From Patiria pectinifera (taxonomy: Eukaryota > Echinodermata > Asteroidea > Valvatida > Asterinidae), in NCBI GenBank assembly GCA_029964075.1, contig CM057135.1:11372863-11436862 (forward strand): a DNA stretch of 64,000 nt. Direction: 5' to 3'. The translations under genes were made by a program, and so were the position numbers. Positions 11,104 to 22,290 of this stretch are shown piece by piece; positions within the stretch are counted from its first letter, which is position 1; each line of letters starts with the position of its first letter. Under the pieces are notes generated by a model. That model did not search any database. It had not been told where the DNA came from and was given only the letters and a program-made list of their open reading frames with translations.

Positions 11104-11836
11104 TGAACTTTTTTACAATAAAACACGAGAAGCTACCCTAAACAGTGCAGAACGCAATACGCTTATGTTTTTATTAAGAAATGTATATGAAAGATACCAT
11201 CAAATCTCTTAAGGTAAAAAGATAGCGCTAGAATATATCGAAGGTAGAATAAGCAAACCTGGGGTTAGAACAATTAGAGAAGCGAGATAACAATACGGGG
11301 AAAACAATACGGGGAAGTCTTATCGTGTCGGGTGATGATTCAGATTTTATTTCTCCGAGTCATTTAGTGCCGTTACCAGCCAGAGTAGCCGGTTCGGTCA
11401 CCATACCAACGGGGTGGTACGACGTCGATTGGTTCGATTTCATTTTAAATTATATATACCCGGGGTAAGTTTTTGAATATTTAGAGAATCTAAAAAGGTG
11501 ACGTTGATGGTAACCGACGTGAATCTCAAATTACGTTTAAAAAAAAGAGAAGTTTCTCGATTACTCAATTTACCCAAAGGAAGACTGGTACCCAAAGTGG
11601 TGTATATGGGCTCTTACAATATTAATCCGTTTAAACGTTTGTTTATTCGCTGCCCGCAATTAAGTACGAGTGAAAATTTCCTAGATGGTACACCTTCTGA
11701 TATCTTAAAAATTGTATGTGGGTATGCGCGAACCCAGGCCTGATAGAGTCGTGGGTTTCAAAAAAACTTAAAAACGGTATTATCGACATACTGACATTTT
11801 CAATCAGAGGTTAAACGGATAGATCATTAACAACAA
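11104..11836 (+). pseudogene. Penton-like minor capsid protein (253-aa family), copy 1
   Basis: The best match to the form at 38301 is TVTDVNLKLRL-type sequence, then LLNLPKGRLVPKVVY and LFIRCPQLSTSENF. The gene runs up to the gypsy insertion at 11841, which lies in its last codons. It is broken. Confidence 0.7.
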
Positions 11837-11840
11837 GGGG

Positions 11841-11985
11841 AGTGTAATGTGTTAACGTATTACTGTTAATGTTAAAGAGCGCCCTCTCTTGATGTTGAAT
11901 ACACGACACCGGAGAGTGTCTCGTGCAAAATGGCCGCCACGTTTAGTTGACTCTTTCTAGTGCCCGCTCCCCTAAAGATACCACA
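11841..11985 (+). repeat. 5' LTR of the gypsy element
   Basis: It starts AGTGTAATGTGTTAACG and ends GATACCACA. It is followed by AAATTGGCGACGAGGATG, where the primer-binding site of an LTR element is expected. Confidence 0.9.
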
Positions 11986-12321
11986 AAATTGGCGACGAGG
12001 ATGGGATATTGAGGTACCAGAGTCTTAAATAGAAAAGATAAAGTTATAAATTACGATCGTTATACGATGGCGGCGATCATCGGAAAAGTGGATGAGTTTG
12101 ACGAAGGAAAGGAAACCTTCACGTGCTATTTGGAAAGGTTGGACCAGTTCTTCATTGCCAACGACATCAAGGATGCGAAAGCAGAAAGTGTTTTTCTTAC
12201 AGTCATAGGGCCGAAATCGTACTCGCTGTTGAAGTCAATGGTATCACCAGACAAAGTGAGTGATAAATCACTGGAAGAACTGAAAACTTTGCTAAAGAAT
12301 CACTACTCACCACGGTTACAC

Positions 12322-12456
12322 CTCTATGTTCCGACACCCCTATGTTCCGACTGCACATATTCCTATTCCTAACCCAAACCCCTAACCCTAACCCTAACCC
12401 TAACCAGGAGTAACACAATCTAGGTTGTCAGAACATAGGGGTGTCGGAACATAGAG
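12322..12456 (+). mobile_element. 135-bp inverted-repeat element with a telomere-like CCCTAA core
   Basis: The 30-bp arms at 12322-12351 (starting CTCTATGTTCCGACACC) and 12427-12456 are near-perfect reverse complements. Each arm itself repeats CTATGTTCCGAC. Between them, 12379-12405 is a run of about four CCCTAA units. The insert has no coding capacity and splits the Gag frame. I see no convincing target duplication, so the transposon class is open. Confidence 0.75.
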
Positions 12457-12915
12457 CAGTCACCCTCACCACAACCTTTTACAATCGCAGAGCGCTTCAA
12501 ATTCCACAAAAGAGACCAGAAACCAGGGGAATTTGTAAATTAATATGTGGTCGAAGCGTCTGGCAACCACCTGCAAGTTTGGAAACTTCCTGAAGGATGC
12601 CTTAAGAGATCGACTAGTGTGTGGGTTGATCAACACCACATGTCAGAAGAAGCTGCTAACCGAGAAAGAGCTGTCTTTTGACAAGGCACTGCAGCTGGCG
12701 GTAGCATTTGAGATGGCAAATAAGCAAGCTCAGGAGCTACATGTGCAACCAAAGACCAGTCTGGAGGTGAAAAAGATGACTGCCAAGCAAGTCTTTACTC
12801 CAAAGAAGAAACCAGCACCCACTGCAATAAGTGGTGGGCCTAAATCGGCGCAGAACCAACCAGGAAGTGGGAGCTGCTACCGGTGCACAGGCCAACATTC
12901 GCCAAGGGAATGTCC

Positions 12916-14911
12916 TATAGCCAAGGGAAGAGTTATTGAATTGGTATGGTAGGGAACTCCTCATGTGGCCGAAGGTTACTTATAGTTAAAGATTGATGTG
13001 AAGCGAGTGGACACGGAGAGATGACTAGATTTGATTAATTGATGATACTTTATTCGGATGAAGATGCAAAATATACAGTTGTGGCACTCTCGAATATATA
13101 TACAAAAAAAACGACAGTCAAATGGGTATACAGTTGTAAGTCTGTGGAATTAAAGAAAACAAAGTCCAATCAGTTACAAAACTAGTAAGATAATTCTGAC
13201 ATTTAAACTAATATTTGGCGGAGCCTCATGGTGCATAATACTGCCCATGGTCTCTGAAACAGTGCTTTAGTTTACTTTAGCATCAGGTAATAAGAGAAAC
13301 TTAAAGAAGCACGTTCTACTTTAGTTATTGCTTTACATTTCTTGCTAATTTACCTTACAATTATGGCCAATTGTGCCTAAAGCTGGTGGGAAAAGGTGAT
13401 AATTTATAGCATGTATTCCCTTTAATATCGAGAACACTTCTCTTTCAAGCATAATTACAATTGAAGAGAATCAAACCCTTTGTATTATCTGAAAATCTAT
13501 CCATAGTATCTTTACACAAGGCTTCTACAAAATTTACAATAAAAATTGAAAAAAAAAAGATATAAAAATTAGATGTGTACTCACCGCCTAGGCTGAACAA
13601 CAGTCGTGCCACCACCAAACGAAGGGGAAATTGTCCCCAACTAGATGTAGTTGAGCTACAATCAGAGCACTTCTAAATTGTAGGTGTGGTCTGATCGCAA
13701 GCAAGTGGATGAGTGTCTCTAGCAATGCCTTGTCATTACACGAAAGCTTAAGTTATGCAGCACGCAATGCAGCTCAGAAAGTGTTAACAATATTCTGGAA
13801 TGCAAGGTATGTGTGAATGTTCCTGGCCAATGCAGCCAGTTATGCTAGAATGTGATTGCAGGAAAGTTAAGGAACCAAGCGAGGGCGTCTGTAACTACAG
13901 AGGGCGCTAATTATGTTATCAAAATAATGGCTCATCATATTGTTCAGCCTATGTACTATGCTTATGATTATATTAGAAATGTTACCGAGACCTGTCTGTA
14001 AAACACGACAGGTCACACTCACCCCCTAATTTAAAAGAAAAAGAAAACTATACGAGGAATAAGTAGACTATGAGGAATAAGTAGCAGTAGTTAGATGGTA
14101 GTATGTACAAGTTCAAGTTTCTGCCTCTACAAATGCCAACTTATCCTATAATCTTCCTAGAGGATACTGCATGGTGAATACCTAGTGATCAATATCAATT
14201 AGAAATATCTCGTAGTCCAGACTCAGTATATCACTAAGAGCGAGTTGACCTCATGGACTAATATAAAGATGTTCTAAATATCACAATAAAGATGATAAAC
14301 TAGGCTACTATTCAAACCAAATGTCCCCTAGTATGATAGAACTATCTAGGAGGGTATTTTACAAAACAGTCCAACCTAGGATGTCCCTAGAAACGAGTTA
14401 ACCTCAATGCACTGATGAAACCTTCTAATCATTCTGCGAATAGGGCATGTAAATGGCTGATAAGAAACTTGACAATACCTAAAATTTGCTAATTAAACTG
14501 ACAATGCGGTCACATCTAAATATGTGAAGTAACCCCGACAATATGGCCTTATTTTAAAATTACTTCAATCTACCCTTGATTAAAGCTAATTTATAAATGT
14601 ATGTTAAAAATATGTACAAACTTCATAACTAAACCACTATAGTCAACCATCCAATGACTTCATGAACGTTACAACATCAACAATTCTCATCCTGTGTCGC
14701 CAACACCACTGAAAACATGGCTGGATCAGTATGACTAGGATACATGATGGAAATAGCCAGAGTAAATGGAAATATCCAACTATTTGTCCAATGCTAATTG
14801 CTACAAGAAGGATCACAAGAAAGATCAATAGCAATATTATTTGTCTGTTGCTATCAAATGCTGGAGTAAGGAATCAGTCGGGTAAAAGTACTGCAACCCG
14901 ACCTGGTTACA
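12916..14911 (-). mobile_element. 2.0-kb non-coding insertion in gypsy Gag, possibly a short LTR-type relic
   Basis: GTCC lies on both sides (12912-12915 and 14912-14915). On the reverse strand the insert begins TGTAACCAGG. About 205 bases in, near 14690-14706, it contains TTGGCGACACAGGATG, which resembles the primer-site region after the LTR of the surrounding gypsy. Near 14013-14035 a purine tract (AAATTAGGGGGTGAG) precedes TGTGACCTGTCGTG, like a 3' LTR start. I see no coding frame. A small non-autonomous LTR element, perhaps itself composite, is the best guess. It is AT-rich otherwise. Confidence 0.45.
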
Positions 14912-15060
14912 GTCCCTTCAAAGGAGCAACATGCTATTGTTGTAATAAGGTTGGGCACATCTCCAAGGCATGCAGAAAGAAACGGTACCAGAATCAGACA
15001 CCAAAGGATGGCAAGTCTTCGAAGTCTGTGAAACACGTGGCCGCAGACGCGGAATGTGAC

Positions 15061-18000
15061 GAATCAGGCGACTTTCTGGTTTACACGATAAGTTCGGTGA
15101 GCTCACCAGCAAAGGGCATCGCTGTGACTGTTGACCTAGCGGGATCTTCAGTAGAGATGGAGCTGGATACCGGGGCAGCTGTATCCATCATTTCGGATAA
15201 GACCTACCAGCAGCAGTTTTCAAGCTGGACATTGGAACCGTCGTCCGTGAAACTGAAAACATATGGAGGAGAATCCATAGAAGTGCGGGGAAAACTCACT
15301 CTGCCAGTAACGTACGAGCGTCAGACACAGACACTGCCACTGTACGTAGTGGCGGGAGACCAGCCAGCCTTATTCGGTAGGAACTGGTTGGACAAAATCA
15401 AGGTGAACTGGCCTCAGATCTTCAGAGTACAAGACACAAGCGGAGCAGCCAAGGATTCTCCACATGTCAGTCATCCAGCCAAGGGCATGGCAGGACTGAA
15501 AGAACAGTATAAAACGGTATTTAGTGAGAAGGGGGGCCCAATCACTGAGTTCAAGGCGCACTTACATATGATTGATAATGCTAAACCTGTGTTTTGCAAG
15601 GAGCGTCCCGTACCGTATGCTCTGAAAGAAAAACTAGAAAAAGAGATGAAAAGGATGCAAGATGAAGGCATCATAAGTCGGGTAGAATGCAGTGAATGGG
15701 CCTCGCCTATTGTACCAGTACCTAAGCCTGATGGTAGTTTGCGATTGTGTTGTGATTATAAGGTGTCAATCAATAAGTTGTTAGATGACACACAGTATTC
15801 CTTGCAAAACACAGAGGACCTATTTGCGAGACTAGAATGGGGAAAGATTTTCACAAAAATCGACCTCACACAAGCATACCTACAGCTCGAGTTGGATGCA
15901 GAGTCCAAAAAGTTCCTGGCCATAAATACTCACCTTGGGCTGTTTCAGTTCAATAGGTTACCGTTGTGGTATCATCAGCACCCGGGATATTTCAGGGTGT
16001 GATGGACCAGATTTTGCAGGGGATTGAGGGAGTTGTCTGTTATCCAGATGAAATCCTCATCCCTGCACCCTCTGAACAAAGGCATAATGAAATACTAAAT
16101 AAGGTCCTGAAGCGTTTGGAGAGGTATAATGTGCGGGTAAAAAGCCAAAAGTGTGAATGGCATAAACCGTCAGTAGAGTGCCTAGGGCATGTAGTTGATG
16201 CTGAGGGTATCCACCCAACTGTGGAGAAGTTGGAAGCGATCAAGCAGGCACCCAGCCCCACAAACATCACTGAGCTCCGGTCCTATTTGGGACTACTGAA
16301 TTACTGTGTAAAATTCATTCCAAATGTTTCAACACTGTTGTACCCCTTGAATTAGCTCTTGCGAAAAGATGTGAAGTGGAAATGGACTGTTGCCTGTGAG
16401 ACAGCTTTCCAGCAAAGTAAAATCCAGCTCATGGAAAGTACTTTGTTGGTACACTATGACGTAAGTAGAGAATTACGTCTTGCTTGCGACGCCTTTCCGT
16501 ATGGAGTAGGAGCTGTGATTTCGCATGTTATGCCAGATGGGGAAGAAAGACCCATAGCATTCGCCTCGCGTACTCTGTCACCAAGTGAGAGAAATTATGC
16601 GCAAATAGAGAGAGAAGCATTGGCGTTGATATTTGGAGTCAAGAAGTTCCACAAATACTTGATTGGACGGAAATTCATTCTGGTCACAGACCTCAAGCCA
16701 CTCACAGCCATTCTCAATCCGCAGGCATCCATTCCGACATTAACCGCAGCGCGAATGAAAAGATGGGCTTTCATATTGTCGGCATACACTTATGAGATTG
16801 TGTATAGGCGTTCTGTAGACCATGGAAATGCAGACGCATTATCCAGATTGCCAAGACAGGTTGACCATTCTAATGTACAGGGGGTCAAGTATTTCTCATA
16901 CATAGATTAGTTGCCGATTACATCTGATGATATCAGTAGTTCCACTAGAACTGACCCAGAGTTAGCCAAAGTGTATGACTTTGTAGCAAATGGTTGGCCA
17001 GGTTTTGTTCCAGATGAACAGATGAAACCATACTTCAGGCGTAGAGCTGCATTGTCAATTGATAAGGGCTGTATTTTGTGGGGGATAAGGGTAGTTATTC
17101 CAAGTAAGTACAGAGACAGATTGTTAAGTGATCTCCACAACCAGAAAATGGGCATGTGTAGTCTGAAAAGCCTAGCACGTAGCTACTTGTGGTGGCCAGG
17201 GTTAGATAAGGACATCAAAAACCTTGTAAATGCCTGCACCACGTGCCTATCAGTCCGAAATGCTTCTCCTACGACTCACTCAAGTCATGGGTGTGGACTA
17301 CCCGAAATTGGCAACGGGTACATATTGATTTTGCCGACCTAAAAGGTCAGCAGTTGTTGATTTTGATTGATAATCACTCAAAGTGGGTGGAGGTGTACCC
17401 CATGAAAACGATAACTACGGCAAAAACTCTGGATGTCTTGAGGAGGTTGTTTTCCTCGTATGGACTACCAGAAGAAATCGTCTCAGACAATGGGCCACCA
17501 TTCACTTCAGCTGAGTTCAAAGAGTGTATGGACAGAAACGGTATCAAACATACCCGAGTGGTACAATACCACCCTGCTTCAAATGGAACAGCAGAGCGGA
17601 CTGTTCAAATTGTCAAACGAGCACTGATCAAACAAATGTTGGATCCAAACCCGAAAAAGCAGCATCTATCAGTGCATCACAAACTAGCCAATTTTCTCAT
17701 AATGTATTGAAACACACCACAGACTACAACAGGTAGAACTCCAGCAGAGTTATTCCTCAAGAGGCAACCTAGAACAAGATTTTCTCTCTTGAAACCCCAC
17801 TTGGCACAAAAAGTAGAGAGTAAACAAGAAAAACAACGGGTATACCATGACCAAGGTAGACTAAAGGAGCGAACATTCCAGGTAGATCAGAAAATGAGGG
17901 TCAAAAGTCATGGAAACAGTCTGGTCAAGTGGTTGCCTGCAAAGGTAGTCAAAGTTTGTGGACCACGTACATACATTGTTCACGTGTATAAAAGTGACAA

Positions 18001-18103
18001 AAACAGGTATGTGCATATTGACCACATTTTTCCCTCCCAAGAAGAAAATCAGTCAGAGTCTGTTGTACCGGTAGGGGTCCCAAGTTACACAAACAGTCCA
18101 TAA
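15061..18103 (+). pseudogene. Gypsy Pol: protease, reverse transcriptase, RNase H, integrase
   Basis: The protease has VEMELDTGAAVSIIS near 15155-15195 and the LFGRNWLDKI flap-side end near 15370. RT covers about 15480-16350, with SEWASPIVPVPKPDGSLRL and KIFTKIDLTQAYLQLEL. RNase H covers about 16400-16860, with LACDAFPYGVGAVISH and DHGNADALSRLP. Integrase covers about 16930-17700, with a LARSYLWWPGLD zinc-domain end, IDNHSKWVEVYPM, SDNGPPFTSAEF and NGTAERTVQIVK. A C-terminal tail ends near 18103. The gene is broken. Confidence 0.85.
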
Positions 18104-18644
18104 TTAGTAGTAAACTTACCACAGTCACCAGACGACACATGTGGTAAGACCGATGTGAAAAGGATTCACAAAGTAGTCCAGTGCGGGAAACTAATGGGCC
18201 AGGGACAAACTGCAGAGAAAATTCTCAGAGGCGTTATCCACAAAGAAACAGAAAAGCACCCGATAGACTTGATTTGTAATTGTAAACTACATAACTGTAC
18301 GCAAAACAAAAAAGAAAAGAAACAGTGTTCATGGTTACATGTGATTGTATTAAAATTTATTCTAAATTTTGTCAGAAATACATGTGTTTCAACAGTCATA
18401 AAAATACATGTAGTTATATATTTAACCAAGGTCATTGGTTATTCTCCAAAAACAAGAATTTAGCAAAGTTTTTGGAAGGAAAAAGGTGACACATGTTAAT
18501 ATTTCAGCTTTTATAGGACCGATGATTAATTAGGGACACTTACATGTATCTCAATTTTGTATGGTGAAATAATTTGCTGAGGAAAGTAACTCATTGCATT
18601 TTTTTTTACTTGGAAGTTCATGGGGTCCAAAACTAAGGGGGAGG
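18104..18644 (+). other. Gypsy 3' untranslated stretch with polypurine tract
   Basis: I see no open frame of note here. It ends with CTAAGGGGGAGG at 18633-18644, immediately before the 3' LTR, which is the expected polypurine tract that primes plus-strand DNA. Confidence 0.65.
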
Positions 18645-18789
18645 AGTGTAATGTGTTAACGTATTACTGTTAATGTTAAAGAGCGCCCTCTCTTGATGCT
18701 GAATAAACGACACCGGAGAGTGTCTCGTGCAAAATGGCCGCCACTTTTAGTTGACTCTTTCTAGTGCCCGCTCCCCGAAAGATACCACA
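18645..18789 (+). repeat. 3' LTR of the gypsy element
   Basis: Same length as the 5' LTR (145 bp), with about four differences by eye. It is followed by GGGG and then Polinton sequence. Confidence 0.9.
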
Positions 18790-18827
18790 GGGGTGAGTAT
18801 AATAATATTACCTTTTTTATTAAAAAC

Positions 18828-19443
18828 ATGAGTAATCATGTATTATATATACCCCGATATTTCTGGAGATGTACTCCGATCAAATAGTAACGAAGAAACA
18901 AAAGTGTACAGACTTAAAAAGATTGAAGAAATTCGATCTTTAATCTTGAAAGAGAGAGACCACCGAGAGCGCACTTATGCAAAAATAAAGAGAGTGATCG
19001 ACACTATTAATTACGTAGAGATAGGATTAGAAGGATTGGGAGCTATAGCGGGGGTTGTCAGTATTCCCGCTCTCTTGGGTGTTATATCAGCCCCCGTTGG
19101 ATTGGTGCTAGAAGGAACGTTTATAGGCGCTTTTGGTGTAGATTAAGCGATTATCAGCCAAGCTGAAAAAGCAGACTCCAAACTTAACACGATTGAAGAA
19201 TACGTATCTCAAGCCATTAACGACGGAGATATATCGCACGAAGAGTTTGTATTGATTACGAGAGAGCTCGCAAAATTTAACGAGCTTAAGCAAAAATTTA
19301 GAACAAAGACCAGCACAAAGCTTCAAAACATTAAAAACGATTCAGACTTTGAAACAGAAGCTAAAAAACGGGTAGACGAACGGCTGGCAAAAGAAAAAAA
19401 TCTCTTATCGAAAAACTTAGAAGTTCGAATTCTCGGTAAATAA
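18828..19443 (+). pseudogene. 192-aa conserved Polinton membrane protein (copy 1)
   Basis: The start follows a TTATTAAAAAC leader. YPDISGDVLRSNSNEETKVY, GLGAIAGVVSIPALLGVIS and SKLNTIEEYVSQAINDGDIS match the B form at 46259-46837. It is broken. Confidence 0.75.
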
Positions 19444-19467
19444 ACATTATGAAAGCGATCCACCGAG

Positions 19468-19944
19468 TTATACCTCTATTTCACTTCTTACGGTGTCACC
19501 CTCGGCCCCGCCTTTATTGTAGTGTTCATGGTATCTTTTTAAGGCTTTATTACATTGATTTTGAGTCACTTTAAATAAATCTCTAACTCGTTCTTTGTCT
19601 AATCGAACGACATAATAGAAACACGCGGCTATTAATGATCGTTTAACACATCCGTTTCCCCTCAATGTTTTGTAATTAACGAGCTCGTTATATTTATTGA
19701 TCGTTTCTAGGACGTCTTCTGAGTCTTGCTGTGGAGACACGGATAAAATCAGTTTCTCTAGGTTTTTCTTTTGATTCCTCTTTGAAATGGACTAATTGAT
19801 ACGGTCGTCTTGCGCATTTTCTGCCGAAAAATCAAAGTAACGTGAGATTATTTCACCATAGGTTTCACAAATTAGGAAACAATTCTCGATGATTATATGG
19901 TGATCGCACTTATCCCCAAGTTGCGGCGTCTCAAAGTATTCCAT
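19468..19944 (-). pseudogene. TFIIB-like transcription factor (copy 1)
   Basis: It begins MEYFETPQLGDKCDHH and ends KGGAEGDTVRSEIEV. The N-terminal zinc ribbon and the cyclin-box stretch LRGNGCVKRSLIAACFYYVV are recognisable; the A and B forms are described separately. The gene points at the 192-aa gene. It is broken. Confidence 0.7.
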
Positions 19945-19952
19945 CTATTTAA

Positions 19953-20304
19953 GGCGAAGTAAAAAAAACAACAAGTTTCTCGTCCCCGCCCGCTTCCTTT
20001 TTGGAGGCCGCCTGGATTTTTTTATTATTTTTTATTTTTGAAAAATGTAGTAGAAAAACACCAAAAAAGTCTACAAATTCATCGGAAAATAAATACCAAT
20101 ACCAATACAACTCTAAATAACACTGTAAATATGTTCAGTTCTCTTGTCCAACTTGTTTTTCATCTTTAAAAGTGTCTTTGAACAGTGGAACACCAACGGT
20201 TGGAGGAAATTTTGAAGAGGCGGTCATCTTGAAAAAAATAAAAAGCCCCGCTTCCTCCCTTTTTTCAAAAACCCCGGACGAGAAACTATTTTTTTTTACT
20301 CGGC
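19953..20304 (+). mobile_element. 352-bp MITE with TTAA target duplication (piggyBac-like)
   Basis: TTAA flanks the insert at 19949-19952 and 20305-20308. The inner ends GGCGAAGTAAAAAAAACAAC and, read in reverse complement, GCCGAGTAAAAAAAAATAG are related, and both continue to GTTTCTCGTCC. The empty site is visible in Polinton A at 40249-40252 and in B near 45682. TTAA duplications are typical of piggyBac elements. No coding frame of its own is evident. Confidence 0.85.
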
Positions 20305-20429
20305 TTAATAAACTTTTAATAAAAATGATTGCATTTTTAAATAAAGAATTAAATATCGCCCTCTGTTTTTTTTTTTATTGAACAGCACCTATCTTTACAG
20401 AATTGAAATCAGATCTCTTAGTGCCCGTT

Positions 20430-22290
20430 AATAGCGCATTTTACATTTTGTACATGTTGTACCCGATGGGTTATATACAAAAACTATATCAACTAACGTC
20501 ATGATAAAGCAATGTATAATCAGGTAGTCCTATATGTACTTTGTTTCCAAATATTGGCGAAATGTGAGTCTTCCAACATAAGTTTAATTTCTTTTCTAAT
20601 ACTGTAATTTCGTAAAATGGTAGTCCTAATAGCCTAAACAAGGGTTAGTCGTATAATAAATGTGAAATCACGCGTAGCTTATTCGCGTAACACCCATGGA
20701 TACCTACATTGTCTTTTAACCACTCTTCCCAGGATTGTAATGGTCGCTCATAAGCATGAATTGCATGAGCAATGTGAAGTACTCTTCCATAGTCTAGATA
20801 AAATTTATGAAGCTACAAGATAATTATGAGCTGCCTCCAGGTTTCGTACTTCAGGTACTTTACCTAAAGGACAGCGGATTTCCTGAGAAAAGTCTTCTTT
20901 TAATTTACCAATTAAATATAGATGCAGATCATTTCCAGTAAGCTTAGTCGTTGTTTTTTTGTTCGTATCTAATAGAGATCGAATATCCCCTTTTGGTTTT
21001 TTTGGTATTGATAAATATACGCTAGGACCTTGTTCTTCTAACTCGCCAAGAAATGTTACCATTTCTTGGTGATATTTTTTATGTGCCCTTATTTTTTCTA
21101 TCTTGTCCTTGCTCCATTGATGGGTGTATTGCGTTTCTTGGTGGGCGTATTGCGTTTCTTGGTCCATCTAGGGTTTCGTATCGTCGCTTACCGGTGTGCT
21201 TGAAGGTGGTGTGTGCAGGGTGTTGGTTGTTAGATGTTCTGTAGTCCTCTCTGCCAGAATTCTTCTTGTCAGAGTTCTTGTTCAGTTCTGCAAAATATAT
21301 AAAATAAAATAAAAATAAGTTTAAGAGTAAAAGCCTACTGTAGAGTTTATCACTCTCTTACGTTTAATTAAAAATCTAGTCAAAAATCAGTTTACCTTTC
21401 AACAGTGAAGTAACTTAATTTCTTGGGTCTACTTCAAAAGCTTGAGCACGTACTGTCCATTCACAGAATAGATTCTAAAAAGGGGTAAACAAAATCAAGA
21501 ATTAAGTTATAAAAAAAATGACCAGAGTTCTCCCTACGGGTAGTAAACCCAATCGAACAATTTGCATGAATAAGGATATTGATCATATACCTTATTCATA
21601 AACAAACTGCTTTTAAAACTATTCAATGCAAGCAAATCTTCCTAAACATAAACTCAAGACTAGACTTCTTCATGCTTGAAATAAACAAATTTATATTCAC
21701 GCAGGTTAAACATTCATACGACTTCCAAATATAATCTAAACTTATGTTCTCACATCGGCGCCAGGCGCCAGTTTGATTCTTGAATCATAATTCACGTGCA
21801 CACACTGAATGTTAAAAAAAATACACAGCGATCGAACAGAGTTTTATTTTAAACTTGACATTATTAAATAAAACATACCTTTTAGCAAAGATAGAGTTGG
21901 TAGTTTAGCTGCCCCGTATTTGAAAATGAAGCCAGTGTAATGTTGATTGTCGTCTCCGTAATTACGTTCAGTGCTGTAGAGGAAGATCCCACCAAACTCT
22001 GTCTTATATCCAAAGATCTTATAGCGCCGAAGGCGCAAGATGGGGAACTCCATAGAAATAGCGAAATCGTCATGGACGCCATTCCAGTAAGCAAACCATT
22101 GTGAAAACCATTGTTTGCACAATAGTTAGCTTCGAGTAAGCAAACTATTGTGCAAACAATGGCTTGCACAATGGTTTGCTTGCTCGAATGGCGTCCAAGC
22201 CGATTTCGCAGTTTCTATGGAGTTCCCCATCTTGCGCCTTCGGCGCTATAAGATCTTTGCTTATATCCTACTGGCAGTTGTCCAGGGACA
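20430..22290 (-). pseudogene. Terminal accessory gene with spliced-looking leader (copy 1)
   Basis: Reading leftward there is a TATA-like GGATATAAG near 22000 and a leader segment ending at 21879 with a GTATGT donor. A long AT-rich intron-like stretch follows, then an acceptor (TTTTGCAG) ending at 21288. Coding pieces further left include 20805-21167 (MDQETQYAHQETQY, EIRCPLGKVPEVRNLEAAHN) and a segment with RPLQSWEEWLKDNVGIHG near 20700-20780. I do not recognise the family. The matching leader and splice signals in Polinton B (44279-44985) support the reading. It is broken. Confidence 0.5.
22011..22259 (+). mobile_element. 249-bp palindromic MITE with 8-bp target duplication (hAT-like)
   Basis: The ends CAAAGATCTTATAGCGCC and GGCGCTATAAGATCTTTG are inverted repeats, and nearly the whole element folds on itself. 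CTTATATC is duplicated at 22003-22010 and 22260-22267. An 8-bp duplication and CA...TG ends fit a non-autonomous hAT element. It sits in the promoter/leader region of the copy 1 accessory gene. Confidence 0.85.

Larger units (their letters stand above)
12067..15060 (+). pseudogene. Gypsy Gag with two zinc knuckles, split by insertions
   Basis: The N-terminal part starts MAAIIGKVDEFDEG and contains the capsid-like stretch YLERLDQFFIAND. The zinc knuckles are CYRCTGQHSPREC near 12879 and CYCCNKVGHISKAC near 14930. An inverted-repeat element (12322-12456) and a 2-kb insertion (12916-14911) interrupt it. Gag would form the particle that packages the element RNA. Confidence 0.8.
11837..18793 (+). 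mobile_element. Ty3/gypsy LTR retrotransposon inserted in Polinton copy 1
   Basis: Two 145-bp LTRs flank Gag, protease, RT, RNase H and integrase in the usual gypsy order. A GGGG duplication lies on both sides (11837-11840 and 18790-18793). Counting by eye, the LTRs differ at about four positions, which suggests a fairly young insertion. Two later insertions lie in its Gag part. The element is broken, with roughly five or more breaks besides the insertions. The domain order and paired zinc knuckles suggest a Mag/SURL-like lineage, which is only an inference. Confidence 0.9.
5153..22290 (+). mobile_element. Polinton (Maverick), copy 1: old, incomplete, with nested insertions
   Basis: Genes run from the major capsid protein to a TFIIB-like protein and a terminal accessory gene, in the same order as in copies A and B further right. 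The polymerase, integrase and both terminal inverted repeats are not present here, so this is a remnant. Without the 6.95-kb gypsy element and three small DNA transposons, it is about 9.6 kb long. It is clearly more diverged than A and B and has many breaks (more than ten). The left edge joins DIRS sequence at a short shared string. The right edge near 22290 is my estimate of where similarity to copies A and B fades. Confidence 0.85.

Noticed and set aside
12379-12405. Chromosome end or interstitial telomere
   Set aside because: Only about four CCCTAA units, enclosed by inverted arms inside a retrotransposon gene, so not a telomere.
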